Source: Gammaproteobacteria bacterium (GTDB taxonomy: Bacteria; Pseudomonadota; Gammaproteobacteria; HK1). Taken from it: DNA of 64,000 nucleotides. Both the position numbers and the translations under genes were made by a program. Each line of letters begins with the position of its first letter. Position 1 is the stretch's first letter. This document shows, in pieces, positions 1 to 8,300 of this stretch. The stretch is from contig JAJFJV010000017.1 in assembly GCA_021773635.1 (NCBI GenBank), positions 228,475-292,474 of the forward strand, in the 5' to 3' direction. A model generated the notes under the pieces. The model was not told the origin of the DNA, made no database searches, and saw only the letters and a program-made list of their open reading frames with translations.

Positions 1-258
1 GTCACTCAACTTCAGACCAAAAACATTGGCCGACCAGGTGGTTCCCTTGAGGGCATCGAGATCCGTGGCCGGATCATCCGTGAAGGGTTCGGTCAGCCAC
101 TCCATGGCATCGTAAAGCTGTTGCTCCGCGGGCGCCAAAAGATCATAGGCGTGAGCCGCCCGGTAACTCTGATAAATACTGAGAAAAGGCAGCAGCACCA
201 GCATGGCAAAAATCAGGGTCAGGGTAACCAGGCGCAATTTGTTCAGATGACGCAACAT
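1..258 (-). CDS. napH: NapH-like membrane 4Fe-4S protein, N-terminal part (cut by window edge)
   Basis: Only the first 86 codons are present. The ATG at 258 is preceded by GAGG at a normal distance and lies 10 nt after the napG stop, so the gene is the last visible member of the nap operon. The product starts MLRHLNKLRL and has one strong membrane segment at about residues 10-28, then a soluble stretch. NapH/MauN proteins are membrane quinol-side partners of NapG, with several transmembrane helices and C-terminal ferredoxin motifs; those parts lie outside the window. The assignment rests mainly on position after napG and on the topology. Confidence 0.6.
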   Translation of the reverse strand, partial: MLRHLNKLRLVTLTLIFAMLVLLPFLSIYQSYRAAHAYDLLAPAEQQLYDAMEWLTEPFTDDPATDLDALKGTTWSANVFGLKLSD

Positions 259-268
259 GTGTCGCACC

Positions 269-880
269 TCAGGCAGAGCTCATCGGCGTGCCACGGCGAT
301 CGGGAATGATGCGGATGGCCTGTGGAATCTGAATGCAGGACCGCTCACAAATACCGCAGCCGACACACCCGTCCAACACGTGAGGCTGCTCCAACCGACC
401 CACACGAATAGCAATGTCTGGCAAAGGGCAGGCCCGGTAGCAAACGCCACAGGTTTTGCCCTGCCAGGACAGGCAGATGCGATGGTCCACCTGCGCGCGC
501 CCCATATGGACCCTCTCCAGGATTTCCTCCGCCTCGCGGGCCACCGGCTGGATGGCCCCGCTGGGACAGACGTCACCACACTTCATGCACAGGATGCAGG
601 CCTGTTCGCGAGGAATGATGTACGGGGTATCCGCCGAGGCGAGACCATTTTCCAGGCCAAAGTAGCGGATACAGCGATTGGGACACACCTCGGCACACTG
701 GCCGCAATGAATACATTGCGCGGTGAAATCATCCTCAGCCAAGGCCCCCGGGGGACGCAGATAACGCTGGGTGCCGGGTGCCGCTCCAACATTCGGAGCC
801 ACCGCCCCCAATGTCACAGCAGCGACTGCGCCCTGGATTAGATCACCAAGAAAGGCTCTGCGTTGCATGGCTAAAGGCAT
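269..880 (-). CDS. napG: NapG-type periplasmic ferredoxin (four 4Fe-4S clusters)
   Basis: A 203-residue protein with a Tat-like N-terminus (QRRAFLGDLI, then a hydrophobic stretch). Four cysteine clusters follow: CIHCGQCAEVCP, CILCMKCGDVCP, CGVCYRACP and CVGCGICERSC. This is the NapG/MauM pattern. NapG passes electrons from the NapH membrane protein toward the periplasmic nitrate reductase. It lies downstream of napA, separated by 264 nt that contain a hairpin-forming repeat. The start could be codon 1 or codon 5 (MQRRAF); neither has a clear Shine-Dalgarno. NapF is the alternative, but the Tat-type leader and the coupling to a NapH-like gene favour NapG. Confidence 0.85.
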   Translation of the reverse strand: MPLAMQRRAFLGDLIQGAVAAVTLGAVAPNVGAAPGTQRYLRPPGALAEDDFTAQCIHCGQCAEVCPNRCIRYFGLENGLASADTPYIIPREQACILCMKCGDVCPSGAIQPVAREAEEILERVHMGRAQVDHRICLSWQGKTCGVCYRACPLPDIAIRVGRLEQPHVLDGCVGCGICERSCIQIPQAIRIIPDRRGTPMSSA

Positions 881-990
881 CCACCCAAATTAAATTTACT
901 CCGGCTGGAGACCGTCCTCTCACCACCGCGCGCAAAAAGCACATCGGTAGTGAATCGAATGAAAATAATCTCCAAAGCCCGAAAAAAAGC

Positions 991-1116
991 CGTCATTACC
1001 CGCGGAAGCGGGTAATCCAGGGAACAACGGCAGTGCAATCAGCCCTCACAAGAACAACCATGCCCGCCTGGCCCCGCCTTCGCTTCCTGGACCCCGGGTC
1101 TCCGCCCGGGGTGACG
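991..1116. repeat. CGTCAT...GTGACG palindromic repeat, copy C
   Basis: This 126-bp element sits between napA and napG. It begins CGTCAT and ends GTGACG. It contains two strong hairpins: TTACCCGC/GCGGGTAA around GGAA at its left end, and CCCCGGG/CCCGGGG near its right end, with ATCCAG and CTGGAC as further matching arms. It is related to the elements at 34015-34149 and 46452-46536. In the nap transcript it would fold stably and could limit or process read-through from napA to napG; that role is inferred. Confidence 0.7.
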
Positions 1117-1144
1117 GTGGTGTTTTTAGGTATAGCTAAGACCC

Positions 1145-3841
1145 TTAGACCTTCTCGATACGGCAAGCAAGTTTCTTGAAGTCCACCTGCCCCGAGACCA
1201 CGTCCCAGACCCGGCTAGAGGTACTGTTTACCAGCCAGCGGTTCTTTTTCGGGTCCGCACTATCCGCTACCGAGAGATTCCAGGGGCTGAAGAAATAACC
1301 CTTGGGCACCGCATTACGCACCGGTTTTACCAAGCTATTCAAACCCACCTGGGCACGCGCCTCGAAGGAACCACGGCGGGTCACCAGGCGCACCTTATCG
1401 CGGTCCTTGATGCCCAAGGCCTTGGCATCCTCAGTATGCATTTCCACATACATCTCCGGTACCAGACGCCGGGTGGTGGGGCTGCGGATGGACTTGGCCG
1501 TATGGAAATGTTCGTACACCACCCCAAGGCCCAGCCAATAGGGATATTTATCCTTCGGCACCTTGTCCCAGCTTTTAGCACGCTGATCTTCATCGGGCAG
1601 ATCCGGGGTCAAACCCATATCCCGTGCCTTTTTGAGCAGCGGGATATGGTCGATGGTGAGCAAACCTGGCTTGTGGCCAAACTCCATGAGCTGTTTGGTC
1701 ACGGCCTCGCGCTCGCTGTAGTCCTGCTGCACGAACTTCATATGCACCTTGCCATCCTTGGTACGGAAGTAACCATAGGGACGATTTTTCCACTTTCCCT
1801 CCTGCATCATGAAGCGCCGGGTAGTGCCACCGTCCTTGGCAATGGCATAGGTCGGTGCCGGCCATTGCACGCCACGCAGACGTTTTATGTGCTCGTAGGG
1901 GCTAACACCGTCAAGCTTTTCTACCTCCAGCAGACCACTCAGATCCGTATCGGTACCCTCGGAGGCCTTGATCACATCACGAAAAACTTCCTCGGTCCGA
2001 TAAAAGCCCTTGTCATCCCGTTTCCAGGGGAAGATAGCCTCGGCGTCCAGCCCCAGCAGATGGGCAATCTCACGCCCCTTGTCGATCACCATATCCAAAT
2101 CCGGACGACATCCGGGTGGTGGCTCGGCGGCCTTCTCGACAATATTCAAGCGACGCTCGGAACTGATATAAATCCCGTCCACCTCACCCCAGGTTGCGGC
2201 GGGGAAGATCACGTCGGCATAAAGATTATTGGGGGCGTGGCGGTAGATCTCCTGCACCACATTGAAGGTCTTCATCAGTGCCGGACGCACCAGTTTGTCC
2301 TGATCCGGCAGATCAATGTGGGTGGCGTAGACCAGAAACATCGCCTTTACATCCCCCTTCAGCGCACGCTCCATCATACCCACCGCATAACCCGGGTTCT
2401 TCGAGTTCATGGCGGTGACCAGATTTTTCTCCGGCACTCCCCAGGCTTTGGCCATCTTCAGGCGATGGGTGGCGTTCTTTAGTGGCTGGTTAAAGGGCAG
2501 ACGGCCGGTCAGTCCACCGGTAAAGCGCTCACCCATGGCATTGGGTTGTCCGGTCATGGAGAAGGGTCCACAGCCGGGCTTGGCAAGATTGCCGGTCAGC
2601 GTCAGCAGGTTGATGATGGCGATGACGTTATGCTGGCCATGGATGTGCTGATTGTAGCCAATGCCCCACATGATGATGACACCACCGTAACCATCCCCGG
2701 CGTGGCTCTGGCGACTGCGCGCCAGGCGTTTGCGGGTAGCATCGGCAAACATTCCTGCGACGCGACGGATCAGCGCCGGGTCCACCTCGGCATTGCCCAT
2801 GCGATCCTGCACCTGCTCCGGGCTATAACTCTTCAGCACCCCCTCCGTATATTCCTTCCAGCCGGTGGTATGGGCCTTGAGAAAGTCCCAGTCCACCACA
2901 TCCTCGTGCTCTTTCAACAGGACATGGGCGATGGCGTTCAGAAAGCTGATATCACCATTGAGTACCGGCACGTGTACATGATTTTTCGGATTGATATCGG
3001 CATAACCCTGGCTGGAGCCGGTATAACGCGGGTCCACCACCACGGTGGGGATATCCTTTTTCCTTTTGTGGTCTGCGGCACGCCAGAAGATGATCGGATG
3101 GGCCTCCCGGGGGTTGTGCCCGAAATGCATGATCATGTCTGACAGCTCGATATCCTCATAAGCCAGCGGCGGCGTATCGGAACCCAGCGTGGCGAAGTAG
3201 CCGGTCACCGCGGAGGTCATGCACATACGCGCATTAGCCTCAATAGTATTGGAGCCCAGCACCCCCTTCATAAACAGGTTTTCGAGGTATTGGCCCTCCA
3301 TGGTGAGCTGGCCGGAACCGTAAAGCCCGATGGAATTGCCACTGTATTTCTTGGCAAAATGAACAATCTTGTGGGCTACCATCTCCGAGGCCTGTTCATA
3401 AGGCACCCGAGTGAAGTGTTCCTCATCAAAAGAACCCTTGGTGGCACTGATAAAGTCCAGATCACCGTGGCCTGGCTTCTGCCATTCCTGCCACACATCC
3501 TTGCGTACGTATGGCTCCCCTTCCATACGATCCACGTAGATAGGCTCCGCCGCAGTCAGGCCCTTGATGCACTGCAGACCGTAGTTGGTGGGGTGATCCT
3601 TGTCCGGACGCATGGAGACGATACGGCCATTCTCTGCCTGAATGATGGTGCCGCAGCCAACCCCGCAGTAGGGGCATTGGGCCACCGCCGTGGTACGTTT
3701 GACGCCTGGAGTGGGCGGTGCAGCGGGCGCCGCCTCCAGCTCCGGATTAGCCCCAACAAACAGCCCTGCGCCAGCCGCCGAAGCGGTAATGAAGGAACTG
3801 CCCTTGATGAAATTCCGCCGGTTTACTTTGATTCGTTTCAT
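1145..3841 (-). CDS. napA: Periplasmic nitrate reductase-type molybdopterin oxidoreductase
   Basis: An 898-residue Mo-bisMGD enzyme with a Tat signal (RRNFIK, residues 8-13). A [4Fe-4S] site is formed by C56-x2-C59-x3-C63 and C91, with the conserved Lys (K93) that follows. The candidate Mo-ligand cysteine is C207 in ANARMCMTSAV. NPREAHP follows, as in NapA. It would reduce nitrate to nitrite in the periplasm. The cluster motif CPYCGVGC is closer in style to assimilatory NarB/NasA than to classical NapA CRFCGTGC, and the protein is longer than the usual ~830 residues, so this may be a divergent Nap clade. GGAG precedes the ATG by about 10 nt. It lies 18 nt after the dihaem cytochrome gene. No napD or napB is visible. 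Confidence 0.85.
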   Translation of the reverse strand: MKRIKVNRRNFIKGSSFITASAAGAGLFVGANPELEAAPAAPPTPGVKRTTAVAQCPYCGVGCGTIIQAENGRIVSMRPDKDHPTNYGLQCIKGLTAAEPIYVDRMEGEPYVRKDVWQEWQKPGHGDLDFISATKGSFDEEHFTRVPYEQASEMVAHKIVHFAKKYSGNSIGLYGSGQLTMEGQYLENLFMKGVLGSNTIEANARMCMTSAVTGYFATLGSDTPPLAYEDIELSDMIMHFGHNPREAHPIIFWRAADHKRKKDIPTVVVDPRYTGSSQGYADINPKNHVHVPVLNGDISFLNAIAHVLLKEHEDVVDWDFLKAHTTGWKEYTEGVLKSYSPEQVQDRMGNAEVDPALIRRVAGMFADATRKRLARSRQSHAGDGYGGVIIMWGIGYNQHIHGQHNVIAIINLLTLTGNLAKPGCGPFSMTGQPNAMGERFTGGLTGRLPFNQPLKNATHRLKMAKAWGVPEKNLVTAMNSKNPGYAVGMMERALKGDVKAMFLVYATHIDLPDQDKLVRPALMKTFNVVQEIYRHAPNNLYADVIFPAATWGEVDGIYISSERRLNIVEKAAEPPPGCRPDLDMVIDKGREIAHLLGLDAEAIFPWKRDDKGFYRTEEVFRDVIKASEGTDTDLSGLLEVEKLDGVSPYEHIKRLRGVQWPAPTYAIAKDGGTTRRFMMQEGKWKNRPYGYFRTKDGKVHMKFVQQDYSEREAVTKQLMEFGHKPGLLTIDHIPLLKKARDMGLTPDLPDEDQRAKSWDKVPKDKYPYWLGLGVVYEHFHTAKSIRSPTTRRLVPEMYVEMHTEDAKALGIKDRDKVRLVTRRGSFEARAQVGLNSLVKPVRNAVPKGYFFSPWNLSVADSADPKKNRWLVNSTSSRVWDVVSGQVDFKKLACRIEKV

Positions 3842-3859
3842 TATCTGAATTCTCCAGAA

Positions 3860-4498
3860 CTAGCGGTTCATACTGCGCAGGTAAGTAATAATGTCGTCGA
3901 TCTCCCGATCCGAGAGATCCGCCAGGCCGGTGCCGCCCTGGAAACCCATCATGCGAGTCCCGGAACGTCCTTCCTTGATAGTAGTACGGATAAGACCGTC
4001 GCTGACCTTGTTGAGAAAGCCCGGCTTGCCGATGGCGGTGCCGGTGCCCCCGGCGGCATAACCATCCCCGGAAAAACCGTGGCAACCCGCGCAGACCTGC
4101 TCGAACCAGAGCTTGCCGAGACGGGCATCACCATGGGCCTCAGGCTCGGCATTAACCGCCGCGCTGCGATCCGGTAGCTGCTCGTGATCACGCAAATAGG
4201 CGACGATGGCCTTGACTCCGGAGCGACCCAGATGGGCAAAGGGCGGCATCCCGGTACCGCTACGACCATCGCGGATGGTGCCCATGATGAACTTGTCATC
4301 AGCAAGGCTAAGAAATTCCTTGTTGGTCAGCGAGGGTGCGACACCCGGCTTGCCGATGGCATCCGCCTGATGGCAGAAGCCGCAGTTCTGGTTATATAGC
4401 CGCTCGCCCTCAGCGACCATATTCTCTGCCGCCCACAATCCCGCAGGGGAGCCCACCAGTGAGCACAGCAATATGAGCATTTGCCTGTTTAGCACCAT
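3860..4498 (-). CDS. Dihaem class I cytochrome c, likely electron donor to NapA
   Basis: A 212-residue exported cytochrome with a signal peptide ending about LWA-AEN. There are two cytochrome c domains: CGFCH (first half) and CAGCH (second half), each followed by a candidate Met ligand region (GTGMPPF, GTRMMGF). The start is set at the ATG at 4498 because GGAGG lies 5 nt upstream; an in-frame ATG at 4519 would leave that Shine-Dalgarno inside the gene. It is the first gene of the FNR-box-preceded operon and sits 18 nt before napA, the position NapB often takes. NapB is a different fold, so this protein may replace it; that is inferred from position. Confidence 0.85.
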   Translation of the reverse strand: MVLNRQMLILLCSLVGSPAGLWAAENMVAEGERLYNQNCGFCHQADAIGKPGVAPSLTNKEFLSLADDKFIMGTIRDGRSGTGMPPFAHLGRSGVKAIVAYLRDHEQLPDRSAAVNAEPEAHGDARLGKLWFEQVCAGCHGFSGDGYAAGGTGTAIGKPGFLNKVSDGLIRTTIKEGRSGTRMMGFQGGTGLADLSDREIDDIITYLRSMNR

Positions 4499-4590
4499 CA
4501 CATCCTCCATCCACCACAAAAAAAATCAGCCACCCATCCGTATTTATCCGTCAATCGTCAAGATACTAAAATGTGCATCCCACATATACA

Positions 4591-4604
4591 TTGATCGAGA
4601 TCAA
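4591..4604 (-). promoter_or_regulatory. FNR box upstream of the cytochrome-napAGH operon
   Basis: TTGATCGAGATCAA is a perfect match to the FNR/Anr consensus TTGAT-N4-ATCAA. It lies 93 nt upstream of the cytochrome start at 4498 and just after the napC stop. The site suggests oxygen-responsive activation of the nap operon by the FNR encoded at 7337-8095. Confidence 0.85.
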
Positions 4605-4622
4605 ATCCATCCCAATTAGGCT

Positions 4623-5300
4623 TTACCAACCATCATTGCTGGCCGCACGTGCCATGTCAGCATGGCAATCCCCGCATGGCACCTTGTCACGCTCAAAGCG
4701 TGCATGCTCCTGTTCGAGAAATTCTTCGGGCAGGCTATGGGCAACGCCCTGGTGGCAATCAATACAGGTGCGCTGCTCGATAAAGGCTTGGCGATGCTTG
4801 TCATAGGCCCGGCGATGCTTGTCCGCCGCTGCCCCCTTCTGAGCCTTCAGATTCATATAGCTGAAGTCATGACAGTTGCGGCATTCCCGGGAATTATTGC
4901 CACGCATCGTGTCCCACACCTGGGTGGCCAAAGACAGGCGCTTCGCAACAAATTTCTCACGCGTATCAACGGTGCCAAGGAAATGTTGAAGTAATTCATT
5001 ACTGGCGTGAATCTTGCGCATCACCTTAAACGCCCATTCCTTGGGCACGTGGCAATCGGGACAGGTGGCGCGCACGCCGGCAGGATTCGAAAAATGGATG
5101 GTCTTGCGGTACTCGCGGTAGACATTGTCCTTCATCTCATGACAGGAGATACAGAAGGCCTCGGTGTTGGTGAGTTCCAGGGTCCAGTGAAAGCCGCCCC
5201 AAAACAAAATCCCGGCGAGAAAGCATACGCCCAAGGCGACTATTGGGGCACGCGCGACCAAGCGCCGTAAATTGCTCACGGAGAGACGCAAGTGCCTCAA
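4623..5300 (-). CDS. napC: NapC/NirT family multihaem quinol dehydrogenase with five CXXCH motifs
   Basis: A 225-residue membrane-anchored cytochrome with one N-terminal membrane helix (about residues 18-38). Haem motifs in order are CISCH, CPDCH, CRNCH and CIDCH, plus a fifth, CGDCH, near the C-terminus. NapC/NirT proteins oxidise membrane quinols and reduce periplasmic partners such as NapA; most have four haems. The first codon used here is TTG in a TTGA overlap with the hemN stop; a GTG seven codons on (5279) is an alternative. Overlap with hemN implies one transcript, linking haem synthesis to a haem-rich protein. Confidence 0.85.
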   Translation of the reverse strand: MRHLRLSVSNLRRLVARAPIVALGVCFLAGILFWGGFHWTLELTNTEAFCISCHEMKDNVYREYRKTIHFSNPAGVRATCPDCHVPKEWAFKVMRKIHASNELLQHFLGTVDTREKFVAKRLSLATQVWDTMRGNNSRECRNCHDFSYMNLKAQKGAAADKHRRAYDKHRQAFIEQRTCIDCHQGVAHSLPEEFLEQEHARFERDKVPCGDCHADMARAASNDGW

Positions 5301-6685
5301 ATCGCCCGGGAGTAAGCGCCACCGGCCGCATGGGCGGGTAGATGACGGTCAAAAACCATACAGATATTGCGCACCAGCAGTCGTCCCGGGGGCAGAACGT
5401 GAATGACGCCCTCGGTCAGGGACAACAGGCCGTCATCCATCATTTCCTGCAATGCCACCCGCTCCGCGGAAAAGTGTTCCCAAAAATCCAGCTTCCAGCG
5501 CGCCTCAAAGGCTGCCGGATCGAGCTCAAAGTGGCAGATAAGCTGAGTGATTACCTCACGCCGCAAACGGTCCTCCGGCTCCGGCGCCAGGCCCCGGAAA
5601 ACTGCCAGCCGTCCTTCTCCTATCGCTTGACTGTAGGCACCTGCCTCACGCTCGTTCTGGGCATAATTTCCGCCGATGGAGCCGATAGCACTCATACCCA
5701 TACCCACCAGATCACACTCGGCATGGGTTGAATAACCCTGGAAATTACGATGCAGGCTACCCCGTTGCTGGGCCTTGCAGAGCTCATCGTCCGGACGAGC
5801 AAAATGGTCCATGCCAATGAATACATAACCCGCCTCGCCGAGTCGCTCGATGGTGCCCTGAAGGATGCGCAGTTTTTCCTCCACCGAAGGCAATTCAGCG
5901 GTCTTAATCTGTTTTTGTGATTTAAAGCGTGTGGGCAGGTGCGCATAGTTGAAGACCGAAAGCCGGTCCGGCGCCATAGCGATCACCTTGTCGAGAGTCA
6001 CCATGAAACTCTCCAGAGTTTGCAGCGGCAATCCATAAATGAGATCCATGCTCACGGAATGGAAGTCGTTACTCCGCGCCGCCACCAGGATCTGCTCGGT
6101 CTGCTCTTCACTCTGCACCCGATTGACCGCACGTTGCACCTCAAGGTCGAAGTCCTGAACACCCAGGCTAATACGGTTGAATCCGAGCTCCCGCAACACC
6201 CCAACGGTAAACTCATTGGCCTCGCGCGGATCCACCTCGATGGAATACTCCCGGTTCTTTTCCTCGCTGAGATGGAAGTGTTCCGCCGTGGTGCGCATCA
6301 AATCGCGCATCTGTTCGGGATTGAAAAAAGTGGGCGTACCCCCACCCCAGTGCAGCTGCGTTACCTTGCGGTCCCGGTCAAACAAACGTCCCTGGAGCGC
6401 AATTTCCTGCTTCAGGTGGCCAAGATAAGGCACCGCGTGGGCACGGTTTGCAGTCACTATCTTGGTGCAGGCGCAGTAGTAACAGATGCGCGAACAGTAG
6501 GGCAGATGAAAATAAAGGGAGATGGGTCGCGGCAGGGGTTCCTCGTTGGAATCCTGAACCCATGCCTGATATTCCGCTTCATGTAACTCGGAAAACTGCA
6601 GGGCCGTAGGATAAGAGGTATAACGCGGCCCCGCCCGGTCATAACGGGTGATCAACTCCGGATCAAAAACCAATGCTTCGTTCAT
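5297..6685 (-). CDS. hemN: Oxygen-independent coproporphyrinogen III oxidase
   Basis: A 462-residue radical-SAM enzyme with the HemN cluster motif in YCSRICYYCACTK (CX3CX2CXC) and the GGGTPTF motif. It decarboxylates coproporphyrinogen III to protoporphyrinogen IX in haem synthesis without oxygen. The ATG at 6685 is chosen because AGGAAG precedes it and the protein then starts MNEALVFDPELI; the open frame extends 24 codons further upstream, through the region between the FNR box and the gene. An FNR box lies 72 nt upstream. It overlaps the downstream napC/nirT gene by 4 nt. Confidence 0.95.
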   Translation of the reverse strand: MNEALVFDPELITRYDRAGPRYTSYPTALQFSELHEAEYQAWVQDSNEEPLPRPISLYFHLPYCSRICYYCACTKIVTANRAHAVPYLGHLKQEIALQGRLFDRDRKVTQLHWGGGTPTFFNPEQMRDLMRTTAEHFHLSEEKNREYSIEVDPREANEFTVGVLRELGFNRISLGVQDFDLEVQRAVNRVQSEEQTEQILVAARSNDFHSVSMDLIYGLPLQTLESFMVTLDKVIAMAPDRLSVFNYAHLPTRFKSQKQIKTAELPSVEEKLRILQGTIERLGEAGYVFIGMDHFARPDDELCKAQQRGSLHRNFQGYSTHAECDLVGMGMSAIGSIGGNYAQNEREAGAYSQAIGEGRLAVFRGLAPEPEDRLRREVITQLICHFELDPAAFEARWKLDFWEHFSAERVALQEMMDDGLLSLTEGVIHVLPPGRLLVRNICMVFDRHLPAHAAGGAYSRAI

Positions 6686-6756
6686 GCTTCCCTGACGACC
6701 TGACTCAAAAAACTGTGTGCGTGAGCAATTTTTAGCGCTCAGATCGATGCAACACA

Positions 6757-6770
6757 ATGATCGAGATCAA
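6757..6770 (-). promoter_or_regulatory. FNR box upstream of hemN
   Basis: Read on the minus strand the site is TTGATCTCGATCAT, nine of ten matches to TTGAT-N4-ATCAA. It is 72 nt upstream of the hemN start, a distance compatible with a class II FNR-activated promoter. FNR/Anr control of hemN is established in other proteobacteria. Confidence 0.75.
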
Positions 6771-6792
6771 TAAAAACGGCATTAACCCGGCT

Positions 6793-7308
6793 TTAGCCAG
6801 TGCCGCCATCCCGATCCGTTACATTGACCCAGATTCCCATACTGCCAAGGGATGCAAAACACAGCAGCACCCAGCCCGGCATGCTCAGGCCAAGGAAACG
6901 CCACGCGACCTCGGCACATTCACCCGATGCAGTAAAAACCATTTTTATGGTCTCCATCAGGGGAAAGGCCTCCAGCATGTAATCGAGCCCGGGACCACAG
7001 GTGGGTGCCTCGCCCGGGGGCAAATGCTGAAGCCAGAGATGCCACGCTGATACACCGCCCCCCGCCAGTGCCGCCAATAGCAGCAAACCGGCATAAATCC
7101 GCGCCCCGGATATCCCCGGATGCTGAATTGCCGCGGCAAGAAAGACCAGCCCCAGAACCAACACCCCCAGGCGCTGAAAAATACACAATGGGCAGGGATC
7201 GAGACCCACAAAGAATTGAAACACGTAGGCACTGACCAGTAAGGCAACACAGGCCAATGCCCCCACGAGATTGAGTATCCGGCGGTTCGGCAGGGGAAAA
7301 TTTCTCAT
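6793..7308 (-). CDS. dsbB: Disulfide bond formation protein DsbB
   Basis: A 171-residue membrane protein with four hydrophobic helices. The first redox pair is C39-P-L-C42 after the first helix (DPCPLCIFQRL). The second pair lies in the long periplasmic loop (TCGPGLDYML and ASGEC). DsbB reoxidises DsbA using quinone. Periplasmic cytochromes need correct cysteine handling, so its place among respiratory genes makes sense. It is followed by hemN with about 100 nt between and preceded by fnr 29 nt upstream, all on the minus strand. Confidence 0.93.
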   Translation of the reverse strand: MRNFPLPNRRILNLVGALACVALLVSAYVFQFFVGLDPCPLCIFQRLGVLVLGLVFLAAAIQHPGISGARIYAGLLLLAALAGGGVSAWHLWLQHLPPGEAPTCGPGLDYMLEAFPLMETIKMVFTASGECAEVAWRFLGLSMPGWVLLCFASLGSMGIWVNVTDRDGGTG

Positions 7309-7336
7309 CTAAAAACTCGATACCGGTCGCCCATGC

Positions 7337-8095
7337 TCAGGCGATGTTATCAGCCTCCTCCTCCAAAGAATGGGCCACAAGTTTTTCCAGCGCATCCAGC
7401 TGATGGATGGAAATCTCACGCCGATCAACGCTGATCCATCCCGCCTCCTGGAAATGGGCAAACTGCCGGCTCACCGTCTCCAGGGCAAGTCCAAGATAAT
7501 TGCCAATATCGTGGCGCGACATGCTGAGATTAAAGTTCAGCGGGGAAAAACCACGCTCGCCATGACGCCGTGACAGATTGAGCAGAAAAGAGGCCAGCCG
7601 CTCCTCCGCCTTCTTGTTACCCAGCATCAACAGCATGGCCTGCTCGGCACCGATCGCCCGGCCCATGAGGCGATGAAACTCACGATTCAACCCCGGCACC
7701 AGCGTACAGATCGACTCCAGCCGGCGATAAGGTAGCTCGCAGATACTGGTGGTCTCCAGGGCGGTGGCAGTACAGGTGTAACTGTCGGTCCCGCATCCAT
7801 CCAGCCCCAGCAGGTTTCCCGGCAGGTGAAAGCCCAATATCTGCTCGCTGCCCCCGGGTGCCGATATATGGATCTTAATCGAGCCGGAATGGATGGCATA
7901 AAGGGCCCGCAGGGATTCGCCACGCCGATACAACACCTCGCCACGCTGCAACGGACGGCGATGACGAACGATGCCCTCAAGCTGCGTCAGCTCCGCCGGA
8001 TCAAGGCGACGCGGGAGGCAGAGCTCCATCAGACTGCATTCGGCACAAGAGACCTTGAGCAGACAAAGATTAAGGGGGGCGGCACTTTGAACCAT
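7337..8095 (-). CDS. fnr: FNR-type oxygen-sensing transcription regulator
   Basis: A 252-residue Crp/Fnr protein. The [4Fe-4S]-ligand cysteines are visible as C17-x2-C20-x5-C26 plus C119 (SICELP), matching C20, C23, C29 and C122 of E. coli FNR. The C-terminal helix-turn-helix MSRHDIGNYLGLALETVSRQ is FNR-like, with the recognition helix ETVSR expected to bind TTGAT half sites. Two such sites occur in this window, before hemN and before the nap operon. AGGA lies about 10 nt before the ATG. No FNR box was found in its own upstream region. Confidence 0.95.
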   Translation of the reverse strand: MVQSAAPLNLCLLKVSCAECSLMELCLPRRLDPAELTQLEGIVRHRRPLQRGEVLYRRGESLRALYAIHSGSIKIHISAPGGSEQILGFHLPGNLLGLDGCGTDSYTCTATALETTSICELPYRRLESICTLVPGLNREFHRLMGRAIGAEQAMLLMLGNKKAEERLASFLLNLSRRHGERGFSPLNFNLSMSRHDIGNYLGLALETVSRQFAHFQEAGWISVDRREISIHQLDALEKLVAHSLEEEADNIA

Positions 8096-8300
8096 TTAAT
8101 AGAGTTCCTGGAAACCAGGTGCATTGGACCAGTTCAACGGTCGCGAAGCAACCGTATCCGGGGGACGCTGATTCGGTGCATACAGAGCGAGCGTGCAGAT
8201 GATTTCCGCGCTATCATTCAGCTCATGGACCCGCGCTGGATACGGGCTCATGGACAGACTTGAACAAGGCCACGATACCGACGCATATTCAGAGGATTCC

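Noticed and set aside
1436..4177. Long plus-strand frames (up to 348 codons) opposite napA and the cytochrome gene
   Set aside because: They lie entirely over well-supported minus-strand genes and have no family features or ribosome binding sites.
8096..8300. FNR box in the fnr/hemerythrin spacer
   Set aside because: Looked for TTGAT-N4-ATCAA on both strands; the best partial match (ATGAT...ATCAT near 8194-8215) has the wrong spacing.
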